DNA from: Paenibacillus sp. | GTDB lineage: Bacteria > Bacillota > Bacilli > Paenibacillales > Paenibacillaceae | Direction of reading: 5' to 3' | DNA length: 64,000 nt | NCBI GenBank assembly: GCA_023512345.1 | Contig: JAILZT010000024.1 | Span: forward strand, 1-64,000 | Made by a program: the position numbers and the translations under genes | Notes under the pieces: model-generated | What the model was told of the DNA's origin: nothing | The model's database searches: none | The model's input: only the letters and a program-made list of their open reading frames with translations | Shown here: one piece after another, positions 33,582-43,886 of the stretch | Layout: the number at the start of each line of letters is the position of its first letter | Numbering within the stretch: the stretch's first letter is position 1

Positions 33582-36500
33582 TTAACCCCACGCTTCCCAA
33601 AAGCATGATCCAAATCCCCCAGTATCCAAAGTAAAACCATTGGCGCTAATGGTGAAAGCAGGTTGAATATAGCCTCCGTATTGTTCCCAGTTTATTTGCG
33701 GGGCAGTTGCGCTAAAAACGGCTGTATTATTACTTACAGAGGCAGGTCCATAACCACTTGACCTTACAATAATTGCCTTTGGTTGAAAACTAAGCCCTGC
33801 AACAACCAATTGGTTAGAAGCAGTTCCTGATCCCGATGCATATGGTTTTGCCGCCCCCCCTGTACCTGTTAAATTAATACCATTTGCTGAAGAAAATGTT
33901 TTGCCAGCTACTACATCAGCAGCAGTTGCCGTACCCGTCACAGGGTTAATTGTTATTGGGGTACTATATCTCCCTGCGGCCTTGGTCTGCGTTGATGTAG
34001 ATGGCGAAACCGTCCCACCCGCACCATTATCAACCATTGTACCCGTCACTATTCCTGCATCTGTACCTATGGTATTCGGAGCTAATACTTGACTCGCTAC
34101 TGCTGTTCCATACTCACCTCCTTCACCCAATAATTGAAAATTTGTGCCATCGTAAAATACTGTGTACACCCCGATCTTCAATACTGCATCTAAGCCTCCA
34201 GGCTTCTTAATTGCTTTAGCGCTACCGATGGAGGAGATGTTCAGAGTTGCTGCACCCGAAGACGCAACGTTAAATTTTACAGTAAACTTTTGATTTGCTG
34301 AAATAGTTTCCGTTGTCGAAACACTGTAAGCATTACCGATGTTGGTGGTGGTCCCTAAGTGAGGAACATGCTTGGTATTGTCCACAGTATGCGCTGTAAA
34401 ATCAAATCTAAGGTTATCTGATGAACCTTGGATATAATCGTCTGCGAAATCCTGCCAATCGTTCTCCTGCCTCAACTCTGCAACAGTTTGTACTACATCT
34501 GACATTACACCACCAAGACCGTTCCTCCATGTGGCTGAAGTCTCTACCGCGTTTGATGTTAAAGAATATTTGTCTAGTGCAATATAAGTAACATAGTAGG
34601 TTGCGTTTGGATCATAGTCTGCTTCGGGAATTAATGCTTCCATATTTCCATAAGCAACATTTATTGTTCTAATGGTCCATTTACTATCAATATCAGCCCC
34701 TTTATAGATTGCTAGAATAGTTTTGGTTTTCATTTTTAATATGGACGTGGGTGTGAATGTTGTATTATTTATTCGCCACATTTTAAAAGTTGCATCGTAT
34801 TGTGTATTCGCCTTTTCCCGAAGGATTACGCCGGTTTCCACGTTCACTTGGTTGCCGCCAGGATGCAGTGCAATAATTCCCTCTGCGCTTGGAATAACTA
34901 AAGGAGTGCCTGGAGATGCAAGAGCATAATCAAGTGTGTAAGGCGACCATGTTGCTGTGATTAGTGCTTGCGTTGTTGGTACTGTTGTTACTGACCCTGT
35001 GTTGCTTGTAGCACCTATGGTTGTCCATGTCTTGGTTCCTGTACCATTGTAAACTGTTCCAAAGGTACCGTTATTCATGCGATACCCATAAAAGTATGCT
35101 GAGATTTCTATAGCAGAAGGAGCATAGGAGTCACCCCATCCCGAATCAATAGACGAAACGGTTAAATATATATTTCCTGCAGCGTTAAAAAACGACTGGT
35201 CTGCTGTCGTTACAGGGTACACATGCTTTAACAAAGTACCGTCATACTTAGACACACGCTCAATATCACTTTTACCATCCGTAGCTATTGCCGAAGACAA
35301 CACTCGATACCCAGTACTATTAGCATAGATACTCCAAGCTTTTGATCCCAACAAGAGTACGTTCTTACGCACACGTTCGACATACATCCATTCTGTACCG
35401 GCTGAATATACGCTGTCCCTTATACCACCTACTTCACCTATGGTAACAGGAAGAATAACTGACTGTGGTTCAGCAGGTGTAAATGGTGTTGCTGTGCTAC
35501 CAAGTTCAAGCTGCCAGTTTTTAAAGTTGAACGTACCCGCTACTGAGCAAGTTGGAATTAATCGAAGTTGTTTAGTCCCTACATAAGTTGTAAATGTGTA
35601 CGACTTACCTGAAACCATTGGAAAAGAAGTATTTATCTTCACTCCGTCTGCGTCGAGGCAATCTATAACAAACTGTTGATTTGTCACAAAAAGATCTGCA
35701 ACTGAAAGTGTGTATTGTGCACTCCCTAACGCAGGGGCGTATATATATGAATTCGGGAATCCAGCCGTAGCTACTAACGTCATATCATATGGACCATTCA
35801 TCTTTGCATTGGCATGTAGTGTCTCAGGTATACTTGGTAGTAGGTTTCGTCCCTGATTAGTTATGGCTACACCTTGAACGTGTTGTTTGCCGTCTACATG
35901 CGGCAGATAATCACGAATATTGACCTCGGTGATATCCGCCCCAATTCGTGCATACAGCGCTGCATCGACTTCGCATATGTCAACACCGTCAAACTGAACC
36001 CAGCCGGTCGATCCTAACGATGCTTGATTATAGAGATACACACGCGCAGCAATATCAATGCTTGGAGCATATTTAAGGATATGCGTTTTATTTACAGCAC
36101 TCGCAGTGCTGCTTACTAGTAAAGCAACAGCAGAAGAATATAGCCGCGGTAAAGCAAGGGCCGTTCCATCGGTTACGACATCCACTAAGATAATGTAATA
36201 CTTGCCAGATCCTAAATTTGTATCGTTCGTCCGGATGCCCCGATCAATACTGCTATCCCCGGCAAGTGCAGTTATTCTTTGGGCCTTTAGACCATATTTT
36301 ACCGATGAAGTCTCTAATGACTTTGCACCATACGGGTTGACAGCAAGCCAGCCATCTGCAAGTCCATCCGAATTACTATCAATCTCGAAATTACCGAAAC
36401 TGCCAAGAATATTTACTAATGTCCGTCCATATACCGTCATATCCAGCTCTGACCCGTTTTGGTCTGCTGTGATTACAGATGTACCGGGACCTAGAACTTG

Positions 36501-36845
36501 GGTAAGGTCTACACGGCCTAAGCGTGTTTCGTGATCCTCTATGTTTGCTTTAAATGCGTTGTGGTCTGCTGCAGTAAAATACCTAGCAACCTTTGATGCA
36601 GTTGCCCAACTCCGTGCCGTTGTTCCTCCGAACCCCCGTGTACATCCTGTAAGGGTGTTCCCTGAGATGCCCGTGTATAAAATGACCTCAGATGTTTCAT
36701 CTACACCAATTGTTGTTAGGTTTGGGGCAGCAAGTAAGGCGGCTACCGATAACACAGGTATAGTCGTTACTACTGCGGTTATGGCTGCTGATAACTCCGT
36801 CCCAGGGCTGTTCGGCATCGCTGGATACATAATTTGTTGAACCAC
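33582..36845 (-). CDS. Large tail fibre protein, 1087 aa
   Basis: GTG start with GGAGG upstream. N-terminal ~120 residues form a conserved attachment module (ILYTGISGNTLTGCTRGFGG). The middle holds carbohydrate-binding-like beta domains (FGNFEIDSNSDGLADGW; SYTFTTYVGTKQLRL). Residues ~840-930 (VDNTKHVPHLGTTTNIG, FYDGTNFQLL) are typical fibre elements before a Gly/Ser/Thr-rich tip. Likely host recognition. Function by similarity of layout. Confidence 0.82.
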   Translation of the reverse strand: MVQQIMYPAMPNSPGTELSAAITAVVTTIPVLSVAALLAAPNLTTIGVDETSEVILYTGISGNTLTGCTRGFGGTTARSWATASKVARYFTAADHNAFKANIEDHETRLGRVDLTQVLGPGTSVITADQNGSELDMTVYGRTLVNILGSFGNFEIDSNSDGLADGWLAVNPYGAKSLETSSVKYGLKAQRITALAGDSSIDRGIRTNDTNLGSGKYYIILVDVVTDGTALALPRLYSSAVALLVSSTASAVNKTHILKYAPSIDIAARVYLYNQASLGSTGWVQFDGVDICEVDAALYARIGADITEVNIRDYLPHVDGKQHVQGVAITNQGRNLLPSIPETLHANAKMNGPYDMTLVATAGFPNSYIYAPALGSAQYTLSVADLFVTNQQFVIDCLDADGVKINTSFPMVSGKSYTFTTYVGTKQLRLIPTCSVAGTFNFKNWQLELGSTATPFTPAEPQSVILPVTIGEVGGIRDSVYSAGTEWMYVERVRKNVLLLGSKAWSIYANSTGYRVLSSAIATDGKSDIERVSKYDGTLLKHVYPVTTADQSFFNAAGNIYLTVSSIDSGWGDSYAPSAIEISAYFYGYRMNNGTFGTVYNGTGTKTWTTIGATSNTGSVTTVPTTQALITATWSPYTLDYALASPGTPLVIPSAEGIIALHPGGNQVNVETGVILREKANTQYDATFKMWRINNTTFTPTSILKMKTKTILAIYKGADIDSKWTIRTINVAYGNMEALIPEADYDPNATYYVTYIALDKYSLTSNAVETSATWRNGLGGVMSDVVQTVAELRQENDWQDFADDYIQGSSDNLRFDFTAHTVDNTKHVPHLGTTTNIGNAYSVSTTETISANQKFTVKFNVASSGAATLNISSIGSAKAIKKPGGLDAVLKIGVYTVFYDGTNFQLLGEGGEYGTAVASQVLAPNTIGTDAGIVTGTMVDNGAGGTVSPSTSTQTKAAGRYSTPITINPVTGTATAADVVAGKTFSSANGINLTGTGGAAKPYASGSGTASNQLVVAGLSFQPKAIIVRSSGYGPASVSNNTAVFSATAPQINWEQYGGYIQPAFTISANGFTLDTGGFGSCFWEAWG

Positions 36846-36866
36846 GTTTATACCTCCTCTCCGCTG

Positions 36867-37271
36867 TTATTGTCCAAATCGGACAAGTGTTGAACCTGTA
36901 TAAAATTTCGTTCTATCCCCTGATAAAATTGAGCGTGGATTTGAAATTGCTTGGGAACACATGAGATTGCCAGCCGTAAGGGCTGTTCGTAGTCCAACAT
37001 GTGTTACAAGGCCCCAATCCGCTGAAGCAATCCCAAAATCTACATCAACCGATGATTTCACCGTCATCTTACCGGTATCGAGCGCTGCTGCAGCGAAGGT
37101 AATTGCCTTTCGTGCATATCCTCCTCCGGTAACTTCTGTGCCGGTATCTGCCTTTGTTGGGTCTGAGGTATAAAGAGCAATATAAACAGTTGCGGGTGGT
37201 GTCCATGCCACATTTCTAAATGACAAATCAAGAATTTTCTGTGCTAACCAATCCGAGATATTAAACGCCAT
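36867..37271 (-). CDS. Phage tail fibre protein, 134 aa
   Basis: Matches a common small siphophage fibre/baseplate family: WLAQKILDLSFRNVAWTPP, VYIALYTSDPT, GGGYARKAI and WGLVTHVGLR. Between Dit and the large fibre, so probably a tail-tip connector. Confidence 0.82.
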   Translation of the reverse strand: MAFNISDWLAQKILDLSFRNVAWTPPATVYIALYTSDPTKADTGTEVTGGGYARKAITFAAAALDTGKMTVKSSVDVDFGIASADWGLVTHVGLRTALTAGNLMCSQAISNPRSILSGDRTKFYTGSTLVRFGQ

Positions 37272-37282
37272 AATCTCACTCC

Positions 37283-37834
37283 TTATATTTCATATTCGTT
37301 GTAGATTGTAAAGCTATGAATAATGTTAAGACCGGTATTGGTTAACACGATCAACGGGGTTGCTCTTTCATCCCCATCTGACTCGATGCTAACCAGTTCA
37401 GGAGATTGTGTAATGGTGGTCTCAAACACCCTTTCATCTGATTCAGGAAAAGGATTCTCGCTCATCTTAATGGGGATCGTTACCTCACCATCAAAAATCA
37501 GCTTTTGGATATCCATGGTTCCTGCATAGCGTCCGATGTACCGTTTACCTGGTCTATCCGAAAAAGTAAAAACAATATCACCTTTACGGATATTAAAAAG
37601 AGCCGCCACTTGGGCGACTCTTTTGTGATAGTCGATTGTTGAATCATCTGCCATGACAATACATTCCAGATTAAAGGTTCGTGGTCCATACGTGCTGCCA
37701 AAGTCTAAAGCACCATCTCTATCTGCTAATTCAAGTGTGTTGTCTTTCGTTGGCGGTAAAACGGGGATGTTATGAGATTTAAGACCAAGCCCGATAGAAG
37801 AAAAACTTACCCCATCTGCCATAGCTACAATCAA
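37283..37834 (-). CDS. Distal tail protein (Dit)
   Basis: 183 residues, TTG start with GGGGG 8 bp upstream. GALDFGSTYGPRTFNLECIV and FSDRPGKRYIGRYAG match the Sipho_tail/Dit N-terminal ring domain. Follows the tape measure gene directly, the standard position. Short form without a large C-terminal galectin domain. Confidence 0.87.
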   Translation of the reverse strand: MIVAMADGVSFSSIGLGLKSHNIPVLPPTKDNTLELADRDGALDFGSTYGPRTFNLECIVMADDSTIDYHKRVAQVAALFNIRKGDIVFTFSDRPGKRYIGRYAGTMDIQKLIFDGEVTIPIKMSENPFPESDERVFETTITQSPELVSIESDGDERATPLIVLTNTGLNIIHSFTIYNEYEI

Positions 37835-40800
37835 TTATTTCGCCCCCATTCTAGACTGTGCTCTTCGTACAAAGTTATCTCTTTCATTCCAGTAAACCTT
37901 AATATCCGATTCGTTCTCAAAGTAATTATCTCCTGAATTCATTTCGAAATGATTTCGAATTTGCTGCGGATTCGACCCGCCCGAAGCCACTGGCATCGAA
38001 AATTTAGGCATGGAGTAATTAATTTGAGGCATTTTGAAATTAAGCATTCTAAAGAGATTGTCCTGTTGCTGGTCATTGAGATACATTTCACCAACTTTGG
38101 CCGTTACCTGTGTTTCTTCACCCCTTCTAACACCCCGTACTACGCCACCATCATGGAATGTCTGCAATTTACCAGTGTCTTTGGTTACCCCATAAAGTTT
38201 CCGCAGCTCATCATTTCGAGCCTTAAGCCTTGCCATTCCCGCTTTATTTCCTGATTCTTTAGCCGCCTCATAAGCATCCTTATTGGCATTATACTCAATT
38301 AAATCTAATTCCTTCTTAGATGAACCGGAAGACATTGCAGATGGCAGAGTACTCATTGTAGTAGGTGTTGGCGATGTAATAGCGCTCATCTTTGTTTGGT
38401 AGTCTGCTATAAACTGATCCAGTTGCTTCAAAATCTCAGCATTCTTTTCTGATTCCTTAAGGATCTGAATGCTTTTCATCACATCTGCTTTATTGACTGT
38501 GTCTGAGGAGAAATCTTCTAGTGCTTGCAGCAACTCATCATAATGATTTTTGGCATTATCGATGTCTTTATCATAGGCTGTTTTCTTGGCTTCTTTTTCA
38601 TCCTGGAGGGCTTGTTTCTGATCCTCCAAACTTTTCTTAGCCAATTCACGTCCATGGTCCAGTTGCATCTTTTCGATGTCTTTCTGAACCTGTTCACGCT
38701 CCTTGATTCCGTCTGGACCTACCGCCGATGCTAATAAAGCCAAACGCGCCTTCTTTTCAGCAAGGGCACTCTCATAGTCTTGTTCTTCATAAGCTTCTTG
38801 TTGTTTGTTGATCAAATCGTCGATGGCTTTAATTTCTGCATCTTTGCCAGCTAGGTAGGCATCGCGTTCACTCTCTATAGCCTTTATGGCTGCATTCTTT
38901 GATGATTCCATGCTTGTTTTGTAGGTTTTAGCTAGAGATTCCACAGATTTAGTTTGATCTTCAATCAACTTTTGCTGAAGGTTGTACACCTGCTCGTCAG
39001 CTTCCATACATTGGTCTGTACCCACTCTGTACATAGCTTGAATAGCTAACCATTCTAATAATTCATCTTCTGTTGTCGCCTGTCCCATTGCCTTACGATG
39101 ATTTAAATCTTTTTCGAAATCTGAAAATTGTTGTTCAGCCAATAGCTTTTTTTCCTCATATATCTTTTGTTCAAGCGCAAAGTTTTCTTCAGCTGACCTA
39201 TTCTTATCTTTGTACATTCGTTCGTAAGCTTGCAGTTCCATGTTCATGATGTCGGTTTTGCTCTTACCAGCCATCTCCATTTTTCTAGCTTCTTTATCAA
39301 TCCAGCTCATGGAGTTTTGGTAGCGTAGTTCATTATACTTTGTGGTCAGGTCATAGACTTGTTTTTGAGCTTGAGCCTTTTGTTCGGCTGTCAAATAGTT
39401 CTTCGTTAGCTCTTTGGTGTAGAAGTCAAGAGAAGCCTTGACCATCTCTACTTCTTGAAGGTTAGCCTGCCGCATTCTTTCTATTTTCTTGTCTAGGTTA
39501 GCGACATCTTCTTCATACCTCGCATCGCTTAGAGCGACCACAGCACGACTCCATTGGGTCATCGCTTCCTTATCTTCGGCCAAAAATATAGAATGACGCT
39601 TCTTAAGTTTCTCATAACCTGCTACTTGTTGATCAATCGTCCAGTTTTGACGCTCTGCGATATATATAAAATTATCGAGATCTTGCTGATAGGCTTCTTT
39701 CCGAGCATCTGATGCTGCCTTAGCCGCTTTATCCGCTCCACTACTACTTTTTTTATCTTTTTCTTTAGTTGTTCCGAAATCAGGATCTTGATAAAGACCG
39801 CTTAACGCTTTTATTCTATCTTCATATTCCTTAGCTTCTACCTCATATTCAGAAAAAATGGAATCCAAAGCAGACTCTTTTGCCGCCTGTTCCAAACCCT
39901 GCTGCATAAACTGAGGCTTGAAGTACTTGTTATCCTCTCCCGTTGTAGTTACATTATCAGCACCAATTATCTTTGAACCATTCACTTTAGACTTTAAATC
40001 AGCCAAGTTTTTAATGGCTGCTGCTTCAATTCCATAAGCCGCCAGTCTATTTTCTGTTGCCAATCTGGTATTAAATGCAGAAGATTGTTCAGATTTAAGA
40101 TCATCTATAGCTTTCTGGATCTTTGCTTTACGAAGGAGTTCAACCGCATCTTTTTCAAAGGCCCACCCATCAGCTGTCTTATAAATTTCAGTTGCTAGTT
40201 GGGGATATTTTAGAATTAACTCAGCAGCATTTGAGGCATTCATGGATTGCTCGCCTGATAACTCTTTTAAGATGCTATTTAGTTCACTAATTGCAGATCC
40301 ATTGTTTTCAATCTGATCTTGTAAATTTGCGAAGGCCTCAGCCTGATCTTTAGCTGACTCAGAGGATGTACCTGCTTTACCTGCAAGTTGATCTTCCTGA
40401 ATGACGAGTTCAGACATTTGTACACCTAAATCAGCAGATGCCGCAGTAAGTTTATTGTTTTCTACTGTCAATCTACTAATCTTCTCTTCCAAAAGTTTGG
40501 CCGCATTCGCAGAATCTTTTAAATCCTTTCCAGTAAATGCGTTCTTGAAAAATTGCCCAACTTTAACAGATAAGTCATCTTTTAGATCGTTTAATTTTTC
40601 TTTAGTCTTTTTTAACTCTTGGATGTTGTCTTCCAGTTGTTTGTTAGTCTCATTTTGTTGGTCAGCCAGAACATTCTTTCTAGCTTCAGTTTGTTTTGTG
40701 ATTAATTCATTCAGAGCATTCACTTGGATTTGGACCGCTTCATCTGTGTAATTAGCCGCTTCTAACTGTTTAGCTCCTTCTTCACCTAAAGTAATGACTA

Positions 40801-43090
40801 TAGCCTTAGACACTTCATCCAATTGTTTTTTAACCTGTGATTGCTTCTCAGCTGACATGCTTCCGGAATTTATAGATTGCTCTAACGAATTGTGTGCATT
40901 TACTAATTTCGGTAACAATTCTATTTGTCGTTGATACTGACTAATTAATTGTTGACTAGCAGCATCTTCATCTTTTATTGCTTGAGCATGCTCTCTTTGG
41001 GCCTTTTCAGCTTTACCGCTTTGGAACACAAAGAGCGCGATTGCTCCGACAAGGAGAGTCAAACCAGCTGTCCACGCTGCTGTCGTTAACATGGCAGCTC
41101 TCGACGCTGCTGTGAATACCACCATTTCTGCTGTGGCTGCCGACTGAATGGTAGTATGCATAGCAATGGCAGTGCTCAATGCCGTTTGAGCAGTTTTCCA
41201 CTGTACCAATAACGGGGCGATGAGTTTATAGGCCGCAATCAATCCAACCACTGAAGCCGTAGCTCCTACTACTCCCTTTGGAAGTTTTGTAAACCCAATT
41301 AATAATTGATCAAGAACGTCTAATGATTGTTTAATCGCCGTACGGAGCCCGTCATCACCAGCTTGATTAAAAATTTCTAACAAGGACGTTTTTGTCTGTG
41401 CTGCCTTACGTTGGATCGTATCCATCTGTATTTTTAGATATTCCAATGTAGAGCCAGTTGAACCGATTGATGCCGCTGTACCGAGTAATATATCACCAGC
41501 GTTTAGGGACGCGGCCAACTTAGCATATTGATAAACACCGCGAGAAATATCTGCATAAGATTGGGTCAGGTCATAGTTTTTGTCGATAACTTTTGTAGAA
41601 AGATCAAGTAAAATATCATCAGCTCTACGCCATTGCTCCGTACCATTTACGATTTCTTTTGTGGCTACCCCCAGGCGCTCGATCTCAGATACAGCTTTAT
41701 CGGTTCGGATTGTACCTAACACCGTTTTCCACATGTTACCCAGATTAGCACCACTAAGAGCTGTGTTTCGAACACCAGACGATATGAGGCCATTCATTAC
41801 GTCAAAAGATACACCCGTTTCAGCAGCAATCTTACCTGTACGTTGATAAGCATCACCAAGGTCTTTAGCTGGTGCCATTGTGTCATGAGCTACCTTTGAC
41901 CATGAATCAAGGACACGCCCACCCATAACCATTGCGTCATTAGCATTGTTGATCTGAACACCGTACTGTGCAAATGTGGACTCCATGCTCTTTGTTGCGT
42001 CCTCAAGTTCTACAATATCAACTGTAGAGAGCATGGTGGACTTTCTCACCATTTCCTGCACTACGGCAGCATCTTTGTACATACGGCCCCATAATCGCGC
42101 CGATTCGGTTACATCGGTAATCTCTGAACCGAGCTCATGGGTGGTTTGAATGAATTTACTGGTTTCCTCATGAAGCAGCTTTGTATTCATAACCATTTCG
42201 CCGGTACCTTTGTTGTATTCTAGGAAGTAATGCTCGTTGGTCTGTACATATCCAGCCATATTGGACTCAATGTCCACTAAACCTTCTTTGAGTGCAGCCT
42301 GAACCTCATGAATTCCTCGGTAAACAGTATTGAATACTACTGCATGCATAGCCATGTTCTTTAAATTGTTCATCCATCCAGGCGAATTCCCCATTTGATT
42401 CATTTGGTTCTCAGTTTGAATCAATGCCTGGAGAACTTTTTTCTCTTCTGCCAGCACCCTCTCACGTGTTCGTAATTCTTGTTGTTCCCGCGTCAATATT
42501 GCTCTTCTGACCTTCTGCTCTTCTTGAATAACTCTTTCGCGTAACTGAACCTCTTGATTCTCTCGGGCTTGCAGCGCAGCTCTTATCTTCTGTTCTTCCT
42601 GTAAAACGCGCTCCCTACTTTTATCGTCTGTCCCCGAGGATTTTGCTGCCTGTTGACCGCTCGTTGTTACTTTGTTTTGAAGCACTTCCATGCGCTTGAT
42701 ATGCTCGCGTGCCTGCTGTTCAATAGCATCTTCTCTTTTTTTAACTATAGCCAGTTGAGCCGCCAGTTTGATATCTACCATCTTATTGGATTGATCCATG
42801 TGATTTTTCTTTGCTGCCAGTAATTCGGCCTGAGCTGTGCGCTGATTTATCAGAGCCGCAGATTCGGACATTATTTTTTTACGCCGCTCTTCGGATGAAA
42901 GAGCAAGTTTATCGGCAGCTCCAGCAAGGGCATTATAATTCTTTGTAGTAACCGTAATCTCAGAATTCAGTACCTTAAATGTTTCAGCGTTCCCTTTTGC
43001 TCCTCGGTCAATGGCCTGAAAGGCCGGGATCATTTTAGAGGTATCAAGATTTATTCGCGCTCCGACCACATCTTTATTCATATCCGTCAA
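37835..43090 (-). CDS. Tail tape measure protein
   Basis: 1751 residues, largest gene in the window. N-terminal coiled coils (REQQELRTRERVLAEEK repeated several times), a TP901-type core (MYKDAAVVQEMVRKSTMLS; SGVRNTALSGANLGNMWKTV), a membrane helix near 660-700, then long Lys/Glu-rich coils and a C-terminal segment with GEMYLNDQQQDNL. It sets tail length and may enter the host membrane during DNA injection. TTG 43090 with GGGGTG upstream; ATG 43081 is an alternative. Confidence 0.92.
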   Translation of the reverse strand: MTDMNKDVVGARINLDTSKMIPAFQAIDRGAKGNAETFKVLNSEITVTTKNYNALAGAADKLALSSEERRKKIMSESAALINQRTAQAELLAAKKNHMDQSNKMVDIKLAAQLAIVKKREDAIEQQAREHIKRMEVLQNKVTTSGQQAAKSSGTDDKSRERVLQEEQKIRAALQARENQEVQLRERVIQEEQKVRRAILTREQQELRTRERVLAEEKKVLQALIQTENQMNQMGNSPGWMNNLKNMAMHAVVFNTVYRGIHEVQAALKEGLVDIESNMAGYVQTNEHYFLEYNKGTGEMVMNTKLLHEETSKFIQTTHELGSEITDVTESARLWGRMYKDAAVVQEMVRKSTMLSTVDIVELEDATKSMESTFAQYGVQINNANDAMVMGGRVLDSWSKVAHDTMAPAKDLGDAYQRTGKIAAETGVSFDVMNGLISSGVRNTALSGANLGNMWKTVLGTIRTDKAVSEIERLGVATKEIVNGTEQWRRADDILLDLSTKVIDKNYDLTQSYADISRGVYQYAKLAASLNAGDILLGTAASIGSTGSTLEYLKIQMDTIQRKAAQTKTSLLEIFNQAGDDGLRTAIKQSLDVLDQLLIGFTKLPKGVVGATASVVGLIAAYKLIAPLLVQWKTAQTALSTAIAMHTTIQSAATAEMVVFTAASRAAMLTTAAWTAGLTLLVGAIALFVFQSGKAEKAQREHAQAIKDEDAASQQLISQYQRQIELLPKLVNAHNSLEQSINSGSMSAEKQSQVKKQLDEVSKAIVITLGEEGAKQLEAANYTDEAVQIQVNALNELITKQTEARKNVLADQQNETNKQLEDNIQELKKTKEKLNDLKDDLSVKVGQFFKNAFTGKDLKDSANAAKLLEEKISRLTVENNKLTAASADLGVQMSELVIQEDQLAGKAGTSSESAKDQAEAFANLQDQIENNGSAISELNSILKELSGEQSMNASNAAELILKYPQLATEIYKTADGWAFEKDAVELLRKAKIQKAIDDLKSEQSSAFNTRLATENRLAAYGIEAAAIKNLADLKSKVNGSKIIGADNVTTTGEDNKYFKPQFMQQGLEQAAKESALDSIFSEYEVEAKEYEDRIKALSGLYQDPDFGTTKEKDKKSSSGADKAAKAASDARKEAYQQDLDNFIYIAERQNWTIDQQVAGYEKLKKRHSIFLAEDKEAMTQWSRAVVALSDARYEEDVANLDKKIERMRQANLQEVEMVKASLDFYTKELTKNYLTAEQKAQAQKQVYDLTTKYNELRYQNSMSWIDKEARKMEMAGKSKTDIMNMELQAYERMYKDKNRSAEENFALEQKIYEEKKLLAEQQFSDFEKDLNHRKAMGQATTEDELLEWLAIQAMYRVGTDQCMEADEQVYNLQQKLIEDQTKSVESLAKTYKTSMESSKNAAIKAIESERDAYLAGKDAEIKAIDDLINKQQEAYEEQDYESALAEKKARLALLASAVGPDGIKEREQVQKDIEKMQLDHGRELAKKSLEDQKQALQDEKEAKKTAYDKDIDNAKNHYDELLQALEDFSSDTVNKADVMKSIQILKESEKNAEILKQLDQFIADYQTKMSAITSPTPTTMSTLPSAMSSGSSKKELDLIEYNANKDAYEAAKESGNKAGMARLKARNDELRKLYGVTKDTGKLQTFHDGGVVRGVRRGEETQVTAKVGEMYLNDQQQDNLFRMLNFKMPQINYSMPKFSMPVASGGSNPQQIRNHFEMNSGDNYFENESDIKVYWNERDNFVRRAQSRMGAK

Positions 43091-43161
43091 TGTATGTTCA
43101 CCCCTTGTTATTGTGGTAAGGAAAGTTTTCCTGCCCGAATGGGATTGATTCCGTATATACA

Positions 43162-43197
43162 GAAAAAAAGACCTACCGCTGGTGACGGAGGTCTCTT
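43162..43197 (-). terminator. Terminator or attenuator before tape measure gene
   Basis: AGACCTCCG pairs with CGGTAGGTCT, followed by TTTTTTT on the minus strand. Placed between chaperone and tape measure genes, so it would tune their ratio. Confidence 0.75.
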
Positions 43198-43199
43198 AG

Positions 43200-43493
43200 T
43201 TATTTTTTGGGGAAGAAACCTAAGTCTGATAAGTACTTAGCTTTCTTCGGCTTCTTATTGCCAACTTCGCCGCCGTGAAGGATAACTTCGAATTCCCGGC
43301 TCTTATTATTAATTTTCATAAGCGCTCTGATTTTAGGAATGGTTATGTGTTCCCATTCACTATCCGATATGCCATTACTAACGCATAATGCCCACATTTC
43401 TAACCAGTTTGTTTCATGTTTCTCTTCATCTTCGGAGTCCTCATCATCCCCATCTTCTTCAGCGTCCGGGTCAGGAGGAATGGACTCATCATA
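43200..43493 (-). CDS. Tail assembly chaperone T extension (+1 frameshift product)
   Basis: 97 codons with no start of their own in the first third: YDESIPPDPDAEEDGDDEDS, then HETNWLEMWALCVSNGI and an C-terminal basic end KKAKYLSDLGFFPKK. The frame is open only from the end of the upstream chaperone gene (stop just before), which fits a GT-type fusion made by ribosomal frameshifting. Position before the tape measure gene matches gpG/gpGT. Confidence 0.75.
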   Translation of the reverse strand, partial: YDESIPPDPDAEEDGDDEDSEDEEKHETNWLEMWALCVSNGISDSEWEHITIPKIRALMKINNKSREFEVILHGGEVGNKKPKKAKYLSDLGFFPKK

Positions 43494-43827
43494 GAAATCG
43501 GTCTAGGACTGTATCCAGCTCCTTAATGCCTTCATCATCAACCTGTTCGTACTCATCTTCATTTAATCCATCCACAAGAACGAGGTTAAACGCTTCACGA
43601 TAAGCCGCTTCAATCGCCGGCCAATCTACTTCAGCGCGATCTTCAGTTGCCGGCCATTTATCTCGACCGATTGATGTTGAAAACTTATAGGGAGCTACCT
43701 TCATCACCTGGCGTACTTTGCGAATTAAACCGATGCTGCCAATTTTAACATTCTTGACAATACCCTCAGCCAAGCGCACCTCAGAACCAATATTTAGTGT
43801 TTCATCAATTTGTTTATCCAATGTCAT
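43489..43827 (-). CDS. Tail assembly chaperone G
   Basis: 112 residues: MTLDKQIDETLNIGSEVRLAEG start, then alpha/beta segments and an acidic end (DEYEQVDDEGIKELDTVLDRFL). Lies between major tail protein and tape measure genes. It binds the tape measure during assembly. Ends at the frameshift site described above. Confidence 0.78.
   Translation of the reverse strand: MTLDKQIDETLNIGSEVRLAEGIVKNVKIGSIGLIRKVRQVMKVAPYKFSTSIGRDKWPATEDRAEVDWPAIEAAYREAFNLVLVDGLNEDEYEQVDDEGIKELDTVLDRFL
43491..43497 (-). promoter_or_regulatory. Likely +1 programmed frameshift site
   Basis: Minus strand CGA TTT CTA TGA: tRNA-Phe on TTT can slip +1 to TTC with a rare CTA codon waiting, two codons before the stop; or CTA can slip at the TGA. 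Either joins the two chaperone frames into a ~208-residue protein. Confidence 0.6.
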
Positions 43828-43844
43828 TTCCTCCTAAAAGTAAA

Positions 43845-43874
43845 TTACCCCTCGACTTTTACGGCGAGGGGTTA
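43845..43874 (-). terminator. Hairpin, probable terminator
   Basis: TTACCCCTCG/CGAGGGGTTA after the major tail protein gene, with a T-rich minus-strand tail. Confidence 0.65.
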
Positions 43875-43886
43875 GTGATGCGGTTG

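Noticed and set aside
36202..36840. Two plus-strand frames under the large fibre gene
   Set aside because: Antisense to a well-supported gene, with no ribosome site or recognisable protein.
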